Assembly: GCF_002355595.1 (NCBI RefSeq)
Contig: NZ_AP017422.1
Coordinates: 3,224,001 to 3,288,000, forward strand
Length of the DNA stretch: 64,000 nucleotides
Source: Filimonas lacunae
GTDB lineage: Bacteria > Bacteroidota > Bacteroidia > Chitinophagales > Chitinophagaceae
Direction of reading: 5' to 3'
Within the stretch, counting starts at the first letter, position 1, and each line of letters opens with the position of its first letter. The notes below the pieces were generated by a model that saw only the letters and a list, made by a program, of their open reading frames with translations, was not told the DNA's origin and searched no databases. Below, piece after piece: positions 51,430-60,483 of this stretch. The translations under genes and the position numbers were made by a program.

Positions 51430-51458
51430 AAAAGGTTACAGCAATGTAACCTTTTTCT
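51430..51458 (+). terminator. intrinsic terminator of tRNA-Cys
   Basis: AAAAGGTTAC (51430-51439) pairs with GTAACCTTTT (51446-51455) around AGCAAT and runs into TTTTTCT. Confidence 0.85.
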
Positions 51459-51560
51459 ATTCTTACCTATCTTAACACTTAACGTGTTGTTTTTGAGGAT
51501 TTTGCAACACCGAACCGAGCTGTTCAATTTTACCTTTACAAAGAAGCAGACATTACTTTA

Positions 51561-51699
51561 ATCGACAAAAAAATCGACAAAAGTTTAAATTTTGTTAGTC
51601 ATGTTTTAGTCGCTCGGTAGCTAATCGACAAAATGATCGACAACTAATCGACAGACTTTTACATCGAATCCCAACAAGAACTAAAACACCCTTGTCGAT
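51561..51699. repeat. six ATCGACAA motifs upstream of the integrase (candidate integrase arm sites)
   Basis: Direct copies of ATCGACAA at 51561, 51573, 51624 and 51636, ATCGACAG at 51647, and an inverted copy TTGTCGAT at 51692. The spacings 12, 51, 12 and 11 place pairs about one helical turn apart. Between tRNA and int, this is where arm-type or excisionase sites of tyrosine-recombinase elements are usually found. Confidence 0.65.
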
Positions 51700-53098
51700 C
51701 ACTTGTCACAACTTACAATGTATGTTACCAGTTAAGGCGATCTGTGATCGTAGAGCTAGAAAAGATGGCACCAACCCTATCTGTATTCAGTACTGCTACC
51801 GAACCGATCAAAGGACAGTGTTAAACACCGAAATCTATGTTCCTATGAAGTACTGGCATAAAAGGCTATGCCGTATTACCGCCGAACTACCACCAGAGTA
51901 CGGCAGCTATGAAGCACTAAACACCAGGATTAAAAAGCAGATGCGTGCCGTAGAAGATCTCATTGATTTTGCTACAGAGCAAAACATACACCCGCTTGAA
52001 TTTGTAAAAGCGGCTTACAAGCCTGATATAGACACGAAAATATTGGACGCTACTACTCTTCTGGCTGCAAAAGAAGAAGCCGTTAAACCGGATAAAAATC
52101 AGGACAAGCCTAAGCCTGTTAATCCTTTGGACATATACTATCAGATTAATGACTATATCAAATCCAAAGAGAAGAAAACCTGCAAGGATATGCCGCGCAT
52201 CTACGCCAATATGCGCGATCACTTAAAGGAGTTTGAGCAGTTCAGAAAGAAGCCTATTACTTTTAGCTGCCTGGACTTAACTTTTTATGAAGAGTTTGTG
52301 GACTTCCTTACCTACGACTATGTACATAAGCGCCGAAAAACGCAGATTGTAGGTTTGAAGGTTAATACTGTAGGCAAAACCATTAAACAGTTCCGCACTT
52401 TCCTGCGTAACCGTATGCGTAAAAGGATTATCCCCCCTATTGATATGGAAGGCTGGACTATACTGGAAGAAGAAGTGGATGCTATTTATTTTTCAGAAGA
52501 GGAAATCAGGAAGATTACAGACGTAGATTTATCCAACTTTCCCGAACTGATTGACGACAGGAACGACACGGTACTAGGTTGCTTAACAGGGCTGCGTTTT
52601 TCTGACTTCTCTAAATTAGATGTCTATGATTTACGCGATGATATGTTGCACAAAAAGCAGCAGAAATCAGAACACTGGGTAGTAATTCCGTTACGGCCGG
52701 AAGCGCTTACTATTTTGCAAGAGCGTTTTAATAAAGGTATTGTTACCAGTGATAACGGTGAGTTTAATAAGAACATCAAGCTCATTACAAAGTTGGCTGG
52801 TATATGTGATCTTGTAAAGCATTCCCATAAGAAGCTCAATAAAAATGTAGTTGAGGTTAAGCCTAAGTATGCGTGGGCTACTTCACACACCTGCCGTCGT
52901 TCGTTCTGCACAAATGAGTTCTTAGCAGGTACGCCTGTAGAGTTGATTATGAAAATAAGCGGACATAAAAGTGTGAAAGACTTTTACAAATACATACGTA
53001 TATCGCCGGAAGAAGCTGGCAGGAAGATAAAAGAGATCTGGAAACTGCGGGAACAATTGATTGTTAGTAGCTCAAATACAAAGGTTGCAACCGCATAA
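51692..53098 (+). CDS. int: tyrosine recombinase / site-specific integrase
   Basis: 468 residues from a TTG at 51692, or 458 from the ATG at 51722 (MLPVKAICDRRARKDG), which I slightly prefer. An arm-binding N-terminus, a SAM-like core-binding domain (about 150-255, CKDMPRIYANMRDHLKEFEQ), and the catalytic domain follow. Catalytic residues are visible: Arg in GCLTGLRFSDFSKL, His-x-x-Arg in SHTCRRSFCT, His in ISGHKSVKDF and the nucleophile Tyr in FYKYIRIS. It resembles integrases of Bacteroidota genomic islands and conjugative transposons that use tRNA genes. It reads away from tRNA-Cys. Confidence 0.95.
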   Translation: MSITCHNLQCMLPVKAICDRRARKDGTNPICIQYCYRTDQRTVLNTEIYVPMKYWHKRLCRITAELPPEYGSYEALNTRIKKQMRAVEDLIDFATEQNIHPLEFVKAAYKPDIDTKILDATTLLAAKEEAVKPDKNQDKPKPVNPLDIYYQINDYIKSKEKKTCKDMPRIYANMRDHLKEFEQFRKKPITFSCLDLTFYEEFVDFLTYDYVHKRRKTQIVGLKVNTVGKTIKQFRTFLRNRMRKRIIPPIDMEGWTILEEEVDAIYFSEEEIRKITDVDLSNFPELIDDRNDTVLGCLTGLRFSDFSKLDVYDLRDDMLHKKQQKSEHWVVIPLRPEALTILQERFNKGIVTSDNGEFNKNIKLITKLAGICDLVKHSHKKLNKNVVEVKPKYAWATSHTCRRSFCTNEFLAGTPVELIMKISGHKSVKDFYKYIRISPEEAGRKIKEIWKLREQLIVSSSNTKVATA

Positions 53099-53595
53099 TT
53101 TCTTATCTCAGCATTGAAACAGGCCGAGACATACATAATCATGGTCGGAAGATTATTCTTTCGACCATTTTTACAAGCATTGAGACATTTGCAATATCTA
53201 TTTATCATTTTGGCATCTAACAAGTCATAAGGTATATCTAAATTCAAGGATCTCAAAACCGCCTTAAAACAACTATTAGGGGTTGTAGCCAGAGGAGTTC
53301 ATTGCCTTTTTATCAAACTGCCAGAATCGATTAGATTACAGGTAGCAATCGGGAGACATTTGCATCATGTTGCCAGCGAGCAATGGCGTTATTTGTCCTG
53401 AACAATTACTACCTAGTAGTTAAGCTAAAAGGAAAAGCTGTAGCGCGAGAAAACAGAATTGTCTTTTGGGGATAGTTAGATCATTCTGTAAAAAGGGAAG
53501 CTGGACAATATTAAATATCACTCACTATTCTTAGAATATAATATATTTACATTCAGGCACTTATACTTGTTTTAGCATATATTAAATCTGTTTGC
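53099..53595. other. 497-base gap after the integrase
   Basis: The first 75 bases hold the integrase terminator. The rest shows no coding frame, RNA gene or repeat that I can support. AT-rich leader sequence precedes the ATG at 53596. Confidence 0.4.
53141..53172 (+). terminator. intrinsic terminator of the integrase gene
   Basis: ATGGTCGGAAGA (53141-53152) pairs with TCTTTCGACCAT (53157-53168), one G-T wobble, tetraloop TTAT, followed by TTTT. Confidence 0.8.
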
Positions 53596-54447
53596 ATGGA
53601 AGCTGTTACGGACTTTTTTAAAGAGCTTAGGAGCCGATTTACTAACCCTCTTTTTTCCTCTTTTTTGTTTGCTTGGGCGATCTTCAACTGGAGGGTTGTA
53701 CTGGGCATCATTCGTTATCCTTCTAAAGAGCTTGAAAGAGCCGGTTATGATACATATATAGAATTGGTTACAAAAAATAGTGATTGCTGGAACATGCTGT
53801 TTGGACCTATAATCAGTGCGATTTTGTATGTTATGTTCTTTCCAATCATACGAAATGGAATAAGTGCCTGGCAGGCTTTCTGTGTGGCATGGGGTACAGA
53901 CTGGCAGGTAGCCATCTCAAAAGACTCGGTTGTACCGATAGACATCTATTTAAAGCGTACAAAAGAAACAGATATACTAAAGGGGCAGTTGCAGGAAATT
54001 CTGGCAAAAGAGAATTCAACATTAGATGAAAATCTTTTATTAAACACCGAAATAGTTAAAGTCAGGGCTGAACTAGAAGAAAAGGCGATGCGTCTAAAGT
54101 TTATTGACGAATTATCGCAGATAACCTTCTTTGAAGGTGATTGGCTTGTTGTACACAGGTTGAATGAAAATAAACTGGAAAGCCAGATGGTGTCTATAAA
54201 TTCCGGCAATATGAACTTGTCATCAAGCAATGCTATAGGAAGTATAAAGAGCCTTTATTATAATACTGTGAATAGAATTTTATTAATGGATATTGAAATA
54301 TTGGAGCAGGGCGACGAATCAACATACGGTAGCCCAATTAGAAGGAAGGAATATTTCTCCTTTAGTCCAACCAATACGGTTCCTTTTGCATTAAAAGCTA
54401 TCAATAGTAATAGCTCTATTGTGGAATTACGCAGACTTGCTAACTAA
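53596..54447 (+). CDS. hypothetical membrane protein with coiled coil
   Basis: 283 residues. Two transmembrane segments (about 18-38, PLFSSFLFAWAIFNWRVVLG, and 66-86, NMLFGPIISAILYVMFFPII), then a charged coiled coil (about 120-170, KGQLQEILAKENSTLDENLL), then a beta-rich soluble tail. An N-terminus of the form FFKELRSRFTNPLFSSF with W and NW in the first helix is seen in scattered accessory-island membrane proteins, some near defence genes. No enzyme motif. It is alone between the integrase and an IS481 element; base composition is more AT-rich than the left part of the window. Confidence 0.65.
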   Translation: MEAVTDFFKELRSRFTNPLFSSFLFAWAIFNWRVVLGIIRYPSKELERAGYDTYIELVTKNSDCWNMLFGPIISAILYVMFFPIIRNGISAWQAFCVAWGTDWQVAISKDSVVPIDIYLKRTKETDILKGQLQEILAKENSTLDENLLLNTEIVKVRAELEEKAMRLKFIDELSQITFFEGDWLVVHRLNENKLESQMVSINSGNMNLSSSNAIGSIKSLYYNTVNRILLMDIEILEQGDESTYGSPIRRKEYFSFSPTNTVPFALKAINSNSSIVELRRLAN

Positions 54448-54720
54448 ATTCGGTTTTCAATATCGCCTGAATTATAGCTAAGACTACTTAAAGAAGGTTA
54501 AGTTTGGCAAAAAAAAATTGCATTTTCCTATCACAGTACGAGAGTATGGCACATTTACACTACAACCGAATGTGATGAGATTTGATGCGTATTTACTAAA
54601 GACAACCATAATAAACAGCATGTAGCTGCATTATTGGTTAAAATAAATCACAAGAAAAAGTATGACGATAGAATGCAAGCTAACCTAGATGACTACAACT
54701 CTAAATTGTAGAAGTTAAGA
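54448..54720. other. gap with a possible gene remnant left of the IS
   Basis: A frame ending at the TAG just before the IS reads HVAALLVKINHKKKYDDRMQ and then ANLDDYNSKL, which looks like the tail of a helical protein, but there is no upstream continuation beyond stops. It could be a decayed gene cut by earlier rearrangement. No target duplication of the IS is found here. Confidence 0.3.
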
Positions 54721-55870
54721 TTTGATCTGACAAATGGGATTAATTTTAAGTAACCACACTTTTAACCAATCCCAAAATGTCAGACCATGAAATCTGAAAC
54801 TAAGTTAATCAAAACCAAGTTAGGACTCCTCAATTTAGCGGCTCATTTAGGCAATGTATCTCAAGCTTGCAAGGTAATGGGCTACAGTCGCGACAGCTTC
54901 TACAGAATTAAAGAGCTGTACGATACCGGAGGAGAAAATGCCCTTCACGAAATCAGCCGAAAGAAACCTATTATCAAGAATCGCGTTGAGCCAGCCATCG
55001 AAGAAGCAGTGGTTACTATGGCCTTCGAGAATCCTGCCTGGGGGCAGCAGCGGACCAGTAATGAACTGCGCAAGAAGGGTATTTTTATTTCAGGCGGTGG
55101 TGTTCGTAGTGTTTGGCAACGCCATGATCTGGAAGTATTTGATAAGCGCCTGAAAGCATTAGAAGCCCGTGTGGCTCAGGATGGTCTGATACTTACCGAA
55201 GCTCAGATGATAGCAATGGAGCGCAAAAAAGAAAAGCGGGAATCCCAGGGTGAAATAGAAACTATGCATCCAGGTTACCTCGGTTCCCAGGATACTTACT
55301 ACGTGGGCACAATTAAGGGCGTGGGCAGGATCTATCAGCAAACCTTCATTGATACCTATAGTCGTGTGGCCTTTGCCAAGCTCTATGACGGCAAAACAGC
55401 CCTTACAGCAGCAGATACGCTGAATGATCGGGTATTGCCTTTCTTTGAATCACATCAGATCCCACTTCTTCGAATTCTTACAGACCGTGGCACTGAGTAC
55501 AAAGGCAAACCAGAGCACCACGAATATGAACTATACCTGCAAATCGAGGGTATTGATCACACCAAAACCCAGGTGCGGCATCCACAGACGAACGGTATCT
55601 GTGAAAGGCTTCACAGGACTATGCAAGAAGAATTTTACGCGGTCACATTCCGGAAAAAACTGTACGACAGCATCGACGATCTGCAAAATGATCTGGATGC
55701 TTGGATGGAGTACTACAACAATGAAAGACCACATAGTGGCAGATATTGCTTTGGTAAAACTCCTATGCAGACATTTATCGAATCACTACCTTTAGCAAAA
55801 CAAAAGCTGCTGAATGACCTATATTCAGCAGCTTAATATCTTTGTTTTAATCCTCGTTTGTCAGATCAAA
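54721..55870 (+). mobile_element. IS481-family insertion sequence
   Basis: Inverted repeats TTTGATCTGACAAA (54721-54734) and TTTGTCAGATCAAA (55857-55870), matching perfectly over 14 bases and partly beyond, flank one transposase gene. Length about 1150 bp, normal for IS481. I could not find a target-site duplication in the flanks. Confidence 0.85.
54787..55836 (+). CDS. IS481-family DDE transposase
   Basis: 349 residues. N-terminal helix-turn-helix (NLAAHLGNVSQACKVMGYSR) and a second DNA-binding part (AWGQQRTSNELRKKGIFISG), then the DDE core: Asp in QQTFIDTYSRVAFAKL with the strand VGTIKGVGR before it, Asp in RILTDRGTEYKG, and Glu in TNGICERLHRTMQEEFY. The tail has YYNNERPHSGRYCFGKTP, typical of IS481. 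The frame is intact, so the element may still be active. Confidence 0.95.
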   Translation: MKSETKLIKTKLGLLNLAAHLGNVSQACKVMGYSRDSFYRIKELYDTGGENALHEISRKKPIIKNRVEPAIEEAVVTMAFENPAWGQQRTSNELRKKGIFISGGGVRSVWQRHDLEVFDKRLKALEARVAQDGLILTEAQMIAMERKKEKRESQGEIETMHPGYLGSQDTYYVGTIKGVGRIYQQTFIDTYSRVAFAKLYDGKTALTAADTLNDRVLPFFESHQIPLLRILTDRGTEYKGKPEHHEYELYLQIEGIDHTKTQVRHPQTNGICERLHRTMQEEFYAVTFRKKLYDSIDDLQNDLDAWMEYYNNERPHSGRYCFGKTPMQTFIESLPLAKQKLLNDLYSAA

Positions 55871-56022
55871 TACTATCTAATACATCTAAATTTTAGAATT
55901 GTAGTAAAGTTATTTGATTGTATTATTAATATTGCCAATGAACTAATACCCATTTTTGCCGGAGTTTACTTATTAAATCTACCGCAATTACGGCCACAAG
56001 TATCATCTCGATTAGGGAACCT

Positions 56023-57126
56023 CTATTCCTTTGGTATATTTATTCTGGCATTTTCATCTATAAAGAAAATCCCTTTGGCGTTCTCTAAATCCAATTGAGA
56101 AGCTTCGGTAGTCTTTGTAGCCGGGTCGTACCTGACAATGTTAGTCAATTCGTCTTGACTGACTTTAAAATTCACACTGTGTTTTTCCCCCTTAACCATA
56201 TCAGTTCGCCCAAGATTAATTGGTGAATATGTTATCTTAGGAATCTCTACCTCCGTTGAAAAAACAGGTGGACTCCATATATAAGGAATTGCTGATTTAA
56301 AGTATAGAGGTAAATCAAAGATGCAATAAGGAATAAACATCTGGTATATGTAATTCTGGAAATAAAGAGCGAACACATATGCAGGATAAATAAATGAAGT
56401 AGTATCTTTTCTCCTGTAAAGAAAACCTATTGGAGCAGGATAACCACCTGCTATATGCTGAGTATAGACCCCCATAGTGCAAAGACTTTCAATAGAACCA
56501 TCAAGCTCTTTGGTCATTAGAATCTCGAGGGTCCTTTTAAAGTATTTAGTGTCCTCTTCTTTTATACAGGATAAAGCCATTTTTAAAAAAATCTTGTATA
56601 CGTTTATCGGCCTATACGAAGGTTTAGTATAGGTTATCTTAGCCTGGCCAGTATTTTTATCAAATGTAAAGGTCTGATCAGAGATATTATCTCGATCGAA
56701 TAACAGACCTTCAGGCAAAATCCCTTCTTGTATATTACTTAGATTCGTTTTTTCGGCACGAAGACTCTTCTCTGGCGAAACAAACTTGATCTTTTCTTTT
56801 CCTTTTACGTCATTCAACACCCTTGATGCTCCCAGAAAATTCGCAAGATCATTTTCGTATTTTGAAAAAGTAGAATTACATCTATCGCATTCAAAATCCG
56901 AAACTAAATAGCGATTTCCCAATAAATTAGGAAACAAGTGGGCATCCTTGCGGAACTTAGTATTGGGAGAATAACTATTACCACAGAATCGACATCGTCT
57001 GCTAGTTTTGGGTTTTAATCCCGTCATTTTCATTTCTGGGCAAGTATGAGAACTTTCCAAGTCGTAAATCCTGAAGAATAGCTTCGCGTGTTCTTCAAAC
57101 CCAGGCGGAACACAAACAGTACTCAT
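56023..57126 (-). CDS. HNH-type predicted nuclease
   Basis: 367 residues. The N-terminal part has Cys45-x-x-Cys48 (SRRCRFCGNSY), His63 in KDAHLFPNLLGN, and Cys80-x-x-Cys83-Asn84 (FECDRCNSTFSKYENDLA). This is the zinc-ribbon/HNH layout found in many accessory-island nucleases. The remaining 270 residues are unrecognised, with several aromatic-rich strands (YPAYVFALYFQNYIYQMFIP). It starts at the ATG at 57126 and has no partner on its strand. Defence function is plausible but inferred only from motif and setting. Confidence 0.7.
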   Translation of the reverse strand: MSTVCVPPGFEEHAKLFFRIYDLESSHTCPEMKMTGLKPKTSRRCRFCGNSYSPNTKFRKDAHLFPNLLGNRYLVSDFECDRCNSTFSKYENDLANFLGASRVLNDVKGKEKIKFVSPEKSLRAEKTNLSNIQEGILPEGLLFDRDNISDQTFTFDKNTGQAKITYTKPSYRPINVYKIFLKMALSCIKEEDTKYFKRTLEILMTKELDGSIESLCTMGVYTQHIAGGYPAPIGFLYRRKDTTSFIYPAYVFALYFQNYIYQMFIPYCIFDLPLYFKSAIPYIWSPPVFSTEVEIPKITYSPINLGRTDMVKGEKHSVNFKVSQDELTNIVRYDPATKTTEASQLDLENAKGIFFIDENARINIPKE

Positions 57127-57541
57127 TTACAGTTATTTTATGTAAATTAAGAAAATTAAGTCGATCAATATCTGTTCTAAGAAAGTGTTAAGCTGCTATT
57201 CGTTTCTTTCTCCGGAACAGAAGCTATCATTTCGCAACGAGAAGTAAAAGCAAGACTAATCAGTAATATTAAAAACGCTTTCGGCTACTACTATTGTGTA
57301 GGACTGACTTTATAGGCACTAAGCTCCCCCCTCGACAACCAAGTGAAGAAAAATGACAGTAATACTTTCTTGTGATTAGTTCTCCTCGTATTTTTCATTC
57401 TGCCACCTATTGGAACTCATTCCGTTTTCTTCAAATTTCATTCGGCACCTTAACCTTTTTTAATACGTTTTAATATAAAATCAATATGTAATCGTTCAGT
57501 TTTGATTCCTGGGAGTCACGTCAATACTCTAAATACCTTTT
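57127..57541. other. 415-base gap, nothing recognised
   Basis: AT-rich stretch between the HNH gene start and the broken DUF1810 gene. Stops occur in all frames read; no repeat or RNA gene seen. It must contain the HNH promoter. Confidence 0.4.
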
Positions 57542-57836
57542 ATGCTTTGGTACAACGGCGATTATCCGCCATCATATAAGAGCCAGCCTAAAGCCATTCG
57601 CGATAAAGTTAGAGAAATTGCCAATGAAGTGCTTCGGACTACCGGCAATGAAGGGGCAGTTGTTACTACCGGATTAAAACAAGCCTGACTGTATTTTGCT
57701 AAAAAGAAGAAGGAGGAAAAGAAATTAACACAGGCATCGTACTATAAGGTAGCATTGGAGGAAGTCAGGAGCGGACGAAAGCGGAGTCACTGGATATGGT
57801 ACATCTTTCCCCAAATCCAAGGATTAGGATTTAGTG
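57542..57836 (+). pseudogene. 5' part of a broken gene: small DUF2188-like region fused to DUF1810 N-terminus
   Basis: From the ATG at 57542 the frame reads MLWYNGDYPPSYKSQPKAIR and on to TTGLKQA, then a TGA (57686-57688). In the same frame after the stop it continues YFAKKKKEEKK, the usual tail of such small proteins, and then YYKVALEEVRSGRKRSHWIW with YIFPQIQGLGFS, the N-terminal core of DUF1810. The IS21 element interrupts at GLGFS. The DUF1810 start region (normally a few residues before YYKVAL) is replaced by the lysine-rich tail. Confidence 0.7.
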
Positions 57837-57937
57837 TGTATATTCTGATGATGTTGACCCAGTGTTCTGGGATGTTCACCCACCTGCGAAGCAGGCAATA
57901 AGAGTAAGAGCTTGATGCAGGTTAAAAATACAAAGTG

Positions 57938-58678
57938 TTATTGATTAGCTTTCTCTTTTTTTCTTCGGAGAGATTCACCTTTGAGTTCCACCCGGTGAGC
58001 ATTGGCTGTCAGCCTGTCAAGCGTGGCATCAGCTAAGGTGGGATCGTTTAAGTATTCATGCCATTTTGCAACTGGTAATTGTGAGGTCACAATAACACTC
58101 TTTTTCCCATACCGGTCTTCCAGTAACTGTAGTAAGGTAAGACGCATATCCTGCGTCATCGGTGCCAGGCCAAAGTCATCCAGGATAATCAGGGATTGGC
58201 GTTCCAGTTGATTTAAAAGTTTAATATAAGAGCCATCCAGTCTGGCCAGGGTTATCTTCTCCGCAAGCCGGTTCATGTTCAGGTAAATAGTTTTATAACC
58301 ATGCAGGCACGCCTGGTGTCCCAGAGCGCACGCCAGATGACTTTTTCCGCAGCCGGTTGCACCCGTAATCAGTATGTTTTCTCCCTGTAAGAGGTATCTG
58401 CCTTCTGCCAGCATAGCCAGTTGTTGTTTAGTGATGTTTCTGGCCTGACTACATTCCACTTGTTCTATGGTCACTGGTAGCCGGAGCTTTGCGAGCTTAA
58501 GGCAAAGAGCTGTTTTTTCATTAGAACGGTTTTGTTCTTCAGATTGAAGCAGGTGGGCTATTAGTTCATGACCATCCAGTTGCTGATCCATAGATAGTTC
58601 CAGCTGGGAACGGTAAGCCTGGTACATACCTGGCAGTCGCAGTTGTTGCATTTGCTGAAGCGTTTGCGTTGTGTTCAT
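57938..58678 (-). CDS. istB: IS21-family helper ATPase IstB
   Basis: 246 residues. The N-terminal IstB helical domain (LRLPGMYQAYRSQLELSMDQ) precedes an AAA+ core with Walker A GATGCGKSHLAC, Walker B SLIILDDFGLAP, sensor 1 VIVTSQLPVAKW and arginine finger region DATLDRLTANAHRVEL. It helps the IstA transposase choose and capture target DNA. Its ATG is 18 bases after the istA stop. Confidence 0.96.
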   Translation of the reverse strand: MNTTQTLQQMQQLRLPGMYQAYRSQLELSMDQQLDGHELIAHLLQSEEQNRSNEKTALCLKLAKLRLPVTIEQVECSQARNITKQQLAMLAEGRYLLQGENILITGATGCGKSHLACALGHQACLHGYKTIYLNMNRLAEKITLARLDGSYIKLLNQLERQSLIILDDFGLAPMTQDMRLTLLQLLEDRYGKKSVIVTSQLPVAKWHEYLNDPTLADATLDRLTANAHRVELKGESLRRKKEKANQ

Positions 58679-58696
58679 TTTTTTTAGTTTATGTAA

Positions 58697-60241
58697 TTAT
58701 TGATAATGCTCTTTACCTCTTATGTTATCATGGGTTAGTGGCGGTGGTGCTTCTTCTAATGGCAACTGTTTGTCAAGGGCACGTTCCAGAACATTCCTGA
58801 TCATGGTGTAGTTAACACGGGTGCCTTGTAGTATGCGGGCGCAGGCAGCTTCCAGCCGTCCGGATCCGTATTTTTTCGAGAGCATCAGCATGCCAAAACA
58901 GGCTTTGTAATTCTGCTCTATGTAAATGCTATTTTCCAGCATAAGTGCTGCCGCCTGGTATGTAGAGGGACCTATACGGGTTGCCTGGGCCAGTAGGTCT
59001 TCCCGATTCCAGCCTTTAATCTGTTGCATCTGCTGATGATGGGGAGGCATATGCTCAGCCAGTGTTGTATACGACTTTTGGTGGCTTTTGCGTATATGCA
59101 GGGCTATACGCTGATGATCCAGGTATACTTCTACCGTCCGGTGATCATACAATACTTTTACCTTTTTGCCTACATGCACATAGGGTACGCTGTAATAATG
59201 ATGATCTTCTGAGAGCTGTATATGGTAGTTGCGTTGAACCGTAAGAGTAACCACCTTTTTAGGGCTAAAGGGTTCGGTGGGTAATGGTTTAAGGGCGCTG
59301 CGTTCCTGCTGTTCAAAGTAATACCAGCGGCTATAAGGTGTATTCTTGTAAGGCTTGTTATTGAGCAGGAGCAGCTGTTCCTGCATGGCTACATTTAGCG
59401 CCTGCAGGCTGGTGAACTCCCGGTTTCTTAAAGGAGCATACACATGAGTATATACTATATTAACAGCACGTTCTGCCATCGCTTTATCTCTGGGGCTATA
59501 CGGGCGGGTTGCACTAAAGGTGGTGTTATAATGCTCACTGAGCTGATGGCATATATCTGTAAAAACAGGTTCATACCGGCTGGGATGGGTTACGGCAGTT
59601 TTCAGGTTATCGCAAAGAATGGTGGCGGGCACACCGGTATAAAACATCAACATAGCATTGATACAGGTGGTAAAGTCTGCGGTTTGCTGGCTATGTACCG
59701 CCAGGCAAAAAATAAGACCGCTAAAAGGCAGGATAGCCACAAAGACCTGGCATGGAACAAGCTCGCCGGTAGATAGGTCTATATAAGACTGCTTTTTACC
59801 TGCAAAGTCGATCATAATCATATCGGCTACCTGGTATTCCAGGTGCATTGATAAGTCCCTGTTTTTAAGGTATTGATTGAGGTGGTGGCAATAATGGCTG
59901 TACACATAGCCGTCTGGATGTTGAACCATGTATTCCTGCCAGAGCAATTGCCGTGTCACACCGGTTTTATTCAATTCAACCTGGGCATATTGAAAATGAG
60001 TAATCAGTTGTTGCAGGCGGTTTGCATCATGAACCACGCTATCGTTTCCATAGGCTCTGTCAGCAAGCGTTTTATTATCGGATTCTTCAACAGGAGTATC
60101 TGCAGCAAGCAAAGCAATGTATTTACGCACACTATTACGGCTGATGCCTATACGCCGGGCTATCTCACGTATACCGACACCATCCTTTTGAAGCTGAATA
60201 ATCTGTTTTAATTGTTCCATTGCTATGGGCTTTTGTGCCAT
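58697..60241 (-). CDS. istA: IS21-family transposase IstA
   Basis: 514 residues. N-terminal helix-turn-helix (KDGVGIREIARRIGISRNSV), then the DDE core: Asp in MIMIDFAGKKQSYID, Asp in ATILCDNLKTAVTHP, Glu in MAERAVNIVYTHVYAP. C-terminal HTH-like domain LEAACARILQGTRVNYTMIR. The frame is complete, so the element is probably still functional. Confidence 0.96.
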   Translation of the reverse strand: MAQKPIAMEQLKQIIQLQKDGVGIREIARRIGISRNSVRKYIALLAADTPVEESDNKTLADRAYGNDSVVHDANRLQQLITHFQYAQVELNKTGVTRQLLWQEYMVQHPDGYVYSHYCHHLNQYLKNRDLSMHLEYQVADMIMIDFAGKKQSYIDLSTGELVPCQVFVAILPFSGLIFCLAVHSQQTADFTTCINAMLMFYTGVPATILCDNLKTAVTHPSRYEPVFTDICHQLSEHYNTTFSATRPYSPRDKAMAERAVNIVYTHVYAPLRNREFTSLQALNVAMQEQLLLLNNKPYKNTPYSRWYYFEQQERSALKPLPTEPFSPKKVVTLTVQRNYHIQLSEDHHYYSVPYVHVGKKVKVLYDHRTVEVYLDHQRIALHIRKSHQKSYTTLAEHMPPHHQQMQQIKGWNREDLLAQATRIGPSTYQAAALMLENSIYIEQNYKACFGMLMLSKKYGSGRLEAACARILQGTRVNYTMIRNVLERALDKQLPLEEAPPPLTHDNIRGKEHYQ

Positions 60242-60300
60242 GCTCCTGTTTTTGGAGCAAATGACTATAAAAAGCGCCTACTATTATTTCCTGCTGTCGG

Positions 60301-60479
60301 GTGGGTCAACATGCCAGAATGACAATGGTGTTTCGTAACCAGAATTACGGTTGGGGGTGGGTCAACATTCCAGAATCGCTAAAAAACGAATCCCAGAAAA
60401 ACCTTCTAAACGGGTGGGTCAACATCCAGAATGGTGGGTCAGCATGAAAACAGAACGATGGGTTAACATAATTCAGAAT
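60301..60479. repeat. multiple terminal repeats of the IS21 element
   Basis: The unit GTGGGTCAACATnCCAGAAT occurs at 60301-60320, 60357-60376 and 60414-60432, partially at 60434-60446 (GTGGGTCAGCATG), and degenerately at the very end (60459-60479). The other end has two copies in the opposite orientation (57842-57861, 57865-57882). Repeated transposase-binding sites inside the ends are known in IS21. Confidence 0.8.
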
Positions 60480-60483
60480 CTAC

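Larger units (their letters stand above)
57837..60483 (-). mobile_element. IS21-family insertion sequence with 8-bp target duplication
   Basis: The element spans 2647 bp and carries istA and istB on the minus strand. Ends are TGTATTCTGATGATGTTGAC (left) and, on the complementary strand, TGTAGATTCTGAATTATG (right). ATTTAGTG occurs at 57829-57836 and 60484-60491, immediately flanking both ends, an 8-bp duplication within the IS21 range of 4-8 bp. Removing the element and one copy restores a DUF1810 reading frame (GLGFS joined to EMAQRY). Confidence 0.9.

Noticed and set aside
51692-51721. TTG start for the integrase
   Set aside because: It overlaps the inverted ATCGACAA copy and adds ten residues; the ATG at 51722 is a plainer start, though the matter is not settled.
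54711-55880. Target-site duplication of the IS481 element
   Set aside because: The flanks (GAAGTTAAGA and TACTATCTAA) share no direct repeat at the element ends.
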